Shown here: piece after piece, positions 62,429-64,000 of the stretch | How the letters are laid out: every line of letters begins with the position of its first letter | How positions within the stretch are numbered: position 1 is the first letter of the stretch | Made by a program: the position numbers and the translations under genes | Source of the DNA: Fusobacterium ulcerans ATCC 49185 | GTDB taxonomy: Bacteria > Fusobacteriota > Fusobacteriia > Fusobacteriales > Fusobacteriaceae | Length of the DNA: 64,000 nt | Reading direction: 5' to 3' | NCBI RefSeq assembly: GCF_900683735.1 | Contig: NZ_LR215979.1 | Location: 1,736,001 to 1,800,000 of the forward strand | The notes under the pieces: generated by a model | The model's database searches: none | Told to the model about the DNA's origin: nothing | What the model saw: the letters and a program-made list of their open reading frames with translations, nothing else

Positions 62429-63692
62429 AGTCAAGTACTCCCTCCTTTAGAAACTTAAGCATTACATCTACATTAGTTTTGTAATACATATTTCCACAAT
62501 GACCTCCATAAGGATATATTATTAATCTTTTATTGAAAGTATCCTCTAGGAATTCAAAATCCCTTTCTCCTAATATAATCTCATCTCTATTTGTCACTAC
62601 TGCTATTTTATCAGTATTTTTTAAATAATCTTTTATTTGATGGAGTTTTGTGTGTTGTAAAAGCTCCTCAAGGCTTACCCCACCACCCATTTTTTCATTA
62701 AAATAAGGATAGGCAAGTCTATACATATAGTCTTCAAATCCTGCAAAATCTATTTTTTCAAAATATGGAAACATATTTGTGAACTTTCCAACTGGTTTGT
62801 CTACATAAACTTTTCTGTTATTTATTAAATCAGTTACATAATTAATATCAATAGCTGTTAGTCTAAACACAAGCCCTATCAGTTCTCCCATTTCTTCATC
62901 AGACATCTGATCTTTTGCAAACATGCTATAGATAAGCTCTTCTGTTATCTCTGTATAACCATTTTTTAAAGAATCTGAAAGTTTATTAAATACCTTATTA
63001 ATAAGTTTCTCTAAATTCTCAACTTTTCCTTCTGTAGGTACATCCAAAGTTTTATCAAGTTTTACTGCTGATTCATAGATATCCACTGCAGGATTGATCA
63101 TAAATACTCTCTTAAAGTTAAATGCTTTTTCTGTTTCATCAATATAAGAAACTACTGCTGCTTCAGTAGCACCTAAACTATAACCTACAACATAGAAATC
63201 AGAAACATTTATTTTATCCTTTACAATTTTATATGTTTCTTTCATAACATTATAAATATCTTTTCCATCATCCATTATCATTCCAGGCATTCTGTTACTA
63301 GATGCATTGATAATAAAATTGGAATGCATTGGGGAGGTAATTGATATTACACTATACCCAGCATCATAAAATATTCTTTGAAAAAATACCATTCTTGCTG
63401 CATGATAATCTGATCCTGTTCCTGCTAAAAGAAATATCAATGGTGCTTTTCCTTTCTGTGGAACTAAAGAAAATTCAAACTTATCATTATACCATAAATT
63501 CTCTGGCACTTCTATACTACCAGGAAGTTTAGTTTTATATACTTTAGTTGGAACAGATTCACTCACTCCATTTATCATTAAAGTAGAACTTCCTAGTATA
63601 GTTGCCATATATGGATTTTGAAAAGGATACTCATATTTTCCATAAGAGATAGAAAATACAAGAATCATTAATACTCCTATTATCTTTTTCAT
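62418..63692 (-). CDS. Exported alpha/beta hydrolase co-encoded with MlaA
   Basis: 424 residues. Sec signal peptide MKKIIGVLMILVFSISYGK. The core is an alpha/beta-hydrolase: APLIFLLAGTGSDYHAAR, the nucleophile elbow GYSLGATEA (Ser172), the acid in VVTNRDEIILG (Asp370), and the histidine in YGGHCGN (His398). An insert of about 130 residues (205-340) probably forms a lid. Substrate unknown; translational coupling to MlaA makes an envelope lipid plausible. Ribosome site TGGAGGAG. Confidence 0.85.
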   Translation of the reverse strand: MKKIIGVLMILVFSISYGKYEYPFQNPYMATILGSSTLMINGVSESVPTKVYKTKLPGSIEVPENLWYNDKFEFSLVPQKGKAPLIFLLAGTGSDYHAARMVFFQRIFYDAGYSVISITSPMHSNFIINASSNRMPGMIMDDGKDIYNVMKETYKIVKDKINVSDFYVVGYSLGATEAAVVSYIDETEKAFNFKRVFMINPAVDIYESAVKLDKTLDVPTEGKVENLEKLINKVFNKLSDSLKNGYTEITEELIYSMFAKDQMSDEEMGELIGLVFRLTAIDINYVTDLINNRKVYVDKPVGKFTNMFPYFEKIDFAGFEDYMYRLAYPYFNEKMGGGVSLEELLQHTKLHQIKDYLKNTDKIAVVTNRDEIILGERDFEFLEDTFNKRLIIYPYGGHCGNMYYKTNVDVMLKFLKEGVLDYEN

Positions 63693-63770
63693 CTTTCTCC
63701 TCCAAACAACTTCATAATAGATATTCTACTTCAATTATCATTTTTTTTCAATACTAACTATTTTTGAATA

Positions 63771-64000
63771 CTAATAAATTTCATATCCAGCCTCTATTAT
63801 TTTAGCTCTTACTGCATCTCTATGTGTCATATCACTGCATTCTATTACCAATGTTACTTCCTGCATTGTTATTCCTAATTCAACATTATACATACTTTGT
63901 GTTATAAATAGAATATTGGCTCTGTTTTCTGTAATCAAACTTAATAATTTTTCTGTTTCTCCAAATCTGTCATGTACTTTTACTTTGAATTCATATCTTC
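63771..64000 (-). CDS. ACT-domain C-terminus, probably threonine ammonia-lyase (runs off the window)
   Basis: The minus-strand frame is open from 64000 to the TAG at 63771 and reads RYEFKVKVHDRFGETEKLLS, LITENRANILFITQSMYNVE, LGITMQEVTLVIECSDMTHR and DAVRAKIIEAGYEIY. This is an ACT domain with the V-x-D-R-x-G...L-L-x-x-I...A-N-I pattern that ends the short, clostridial-type threonine dehydratases. The catalytic domain is outside the window, so another ACT-tailed enzyme cannot be excluded. Confidence 0.6.
   Translation of the reverse strand, partial: RYEFKVKVHDRFGETEKLLSLITENRANILFITQSMYNVELGITMQEVTLVIECSDMTHRDAVRAKIIEAGYEIY

Overview
The window is AT-rich chromosomal DNA from a diderm anaerobe and looks like Fusobacterium. 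The clearest marker is a complete lysine-fermentation operon (kal-kce-kdd-kamA-kamB-kamC-kamD-kamE) in the arrangement known from fusobacteria. It sits beside outer-membrane genes (OmpA-like and MlaA-like proteins, a TolC-type channel, many lipoproteins), anaerobic redox genes (hybrid cluster protein, rubredoxin, HydG, a flavin fumarate reductase) and amino-acid and peptide catabolism. Fusobacterium of the varium/ulcerans/mortiferum type is my inference; the species cannot be fixed from this window. I see no rRNA, tRNA, CRISPR array, intact insertion sequence or prophage.

Layout. 1-6 kb (mostly minus strand): the start of a fumarate hydratase alpha subunit, an aminotransferase, a large lipoprotein, a short-chain dehydrogenase, the remnant of a MATE transporter, an OmpA-type lipoprotein and an L,D-transpeptidase. 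6-14.9 kb: the lysine-fermentation operon, preceded by an unmistakable lysine riboswitch at 14660-14829. A 66-codon open frame there is only the shadow of the RNA. 15-23.4 kb: a cNMP-binding protein without a DNA-binding domain, a two-domain rubredoxin, a POT peptide transporter, a set of CTCGA hairpin repeats, a PhzF-like protein, an M19 dipeptidase, small proteins, a LysE-type exporter, mnmA and a flavodoxin/ferredoxin fusion. 23.4-27.5 kb: hcp with a palindromic operator, then a fumarate reductase flavoprotein preceded by the debris of a paralogue. 27.5-36 kb: clpB, a PTS IIA protein, an HTH/TPR protein, two HAD phosphatases and guaA behind its own promoter and a terminator-like leader.

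36-41 kb holds a D-amino-acid module: an XRE-cupin regulator divergent from a GntP-type permease, D-serine ammonia-lyase and a D-threonine aldolase-like enzyme. A 34-bp perfect palindrome abuts a consensus promoter between them. 41-46 kb is a LacI-controlled TRAP transporter operon (DctP-DctQ-DctM) with a TIM-barrel isomerase. 46-52.8 kb is a five-gene tripartite ABC efflux operon (outer-membrane channel, HlyD adaptor, fused double ATPase, two permeases). 52.9-57.7 kb is an accessory stretch: an orphan ParA-like ATPase, ZupT-type zinc permease, a GYD-repeat lipoprotein, two paralogous membrane proteins flanking a MORN-like lipoprotein, and a small helical protein. 57.7-64 kb holds hydG, a DUF2156 protein, a PepV-type dipeptidase, an MlaA homologue overlapping a secreted alpha/beta hydrolase, and the C-terminal ACT domain of what is probably threonine ammonia-lyase.

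The strongest regulatory stories are the lysine riboswitch on a catabolic rather than biosynthetic operon, with a pairing that suggests an ON switch, and compact promoter/operator units in front of hcp, the D-serine operon, lacI, the fumarate reductase and guaA. Assignments come from reading motifs; no database search was run.
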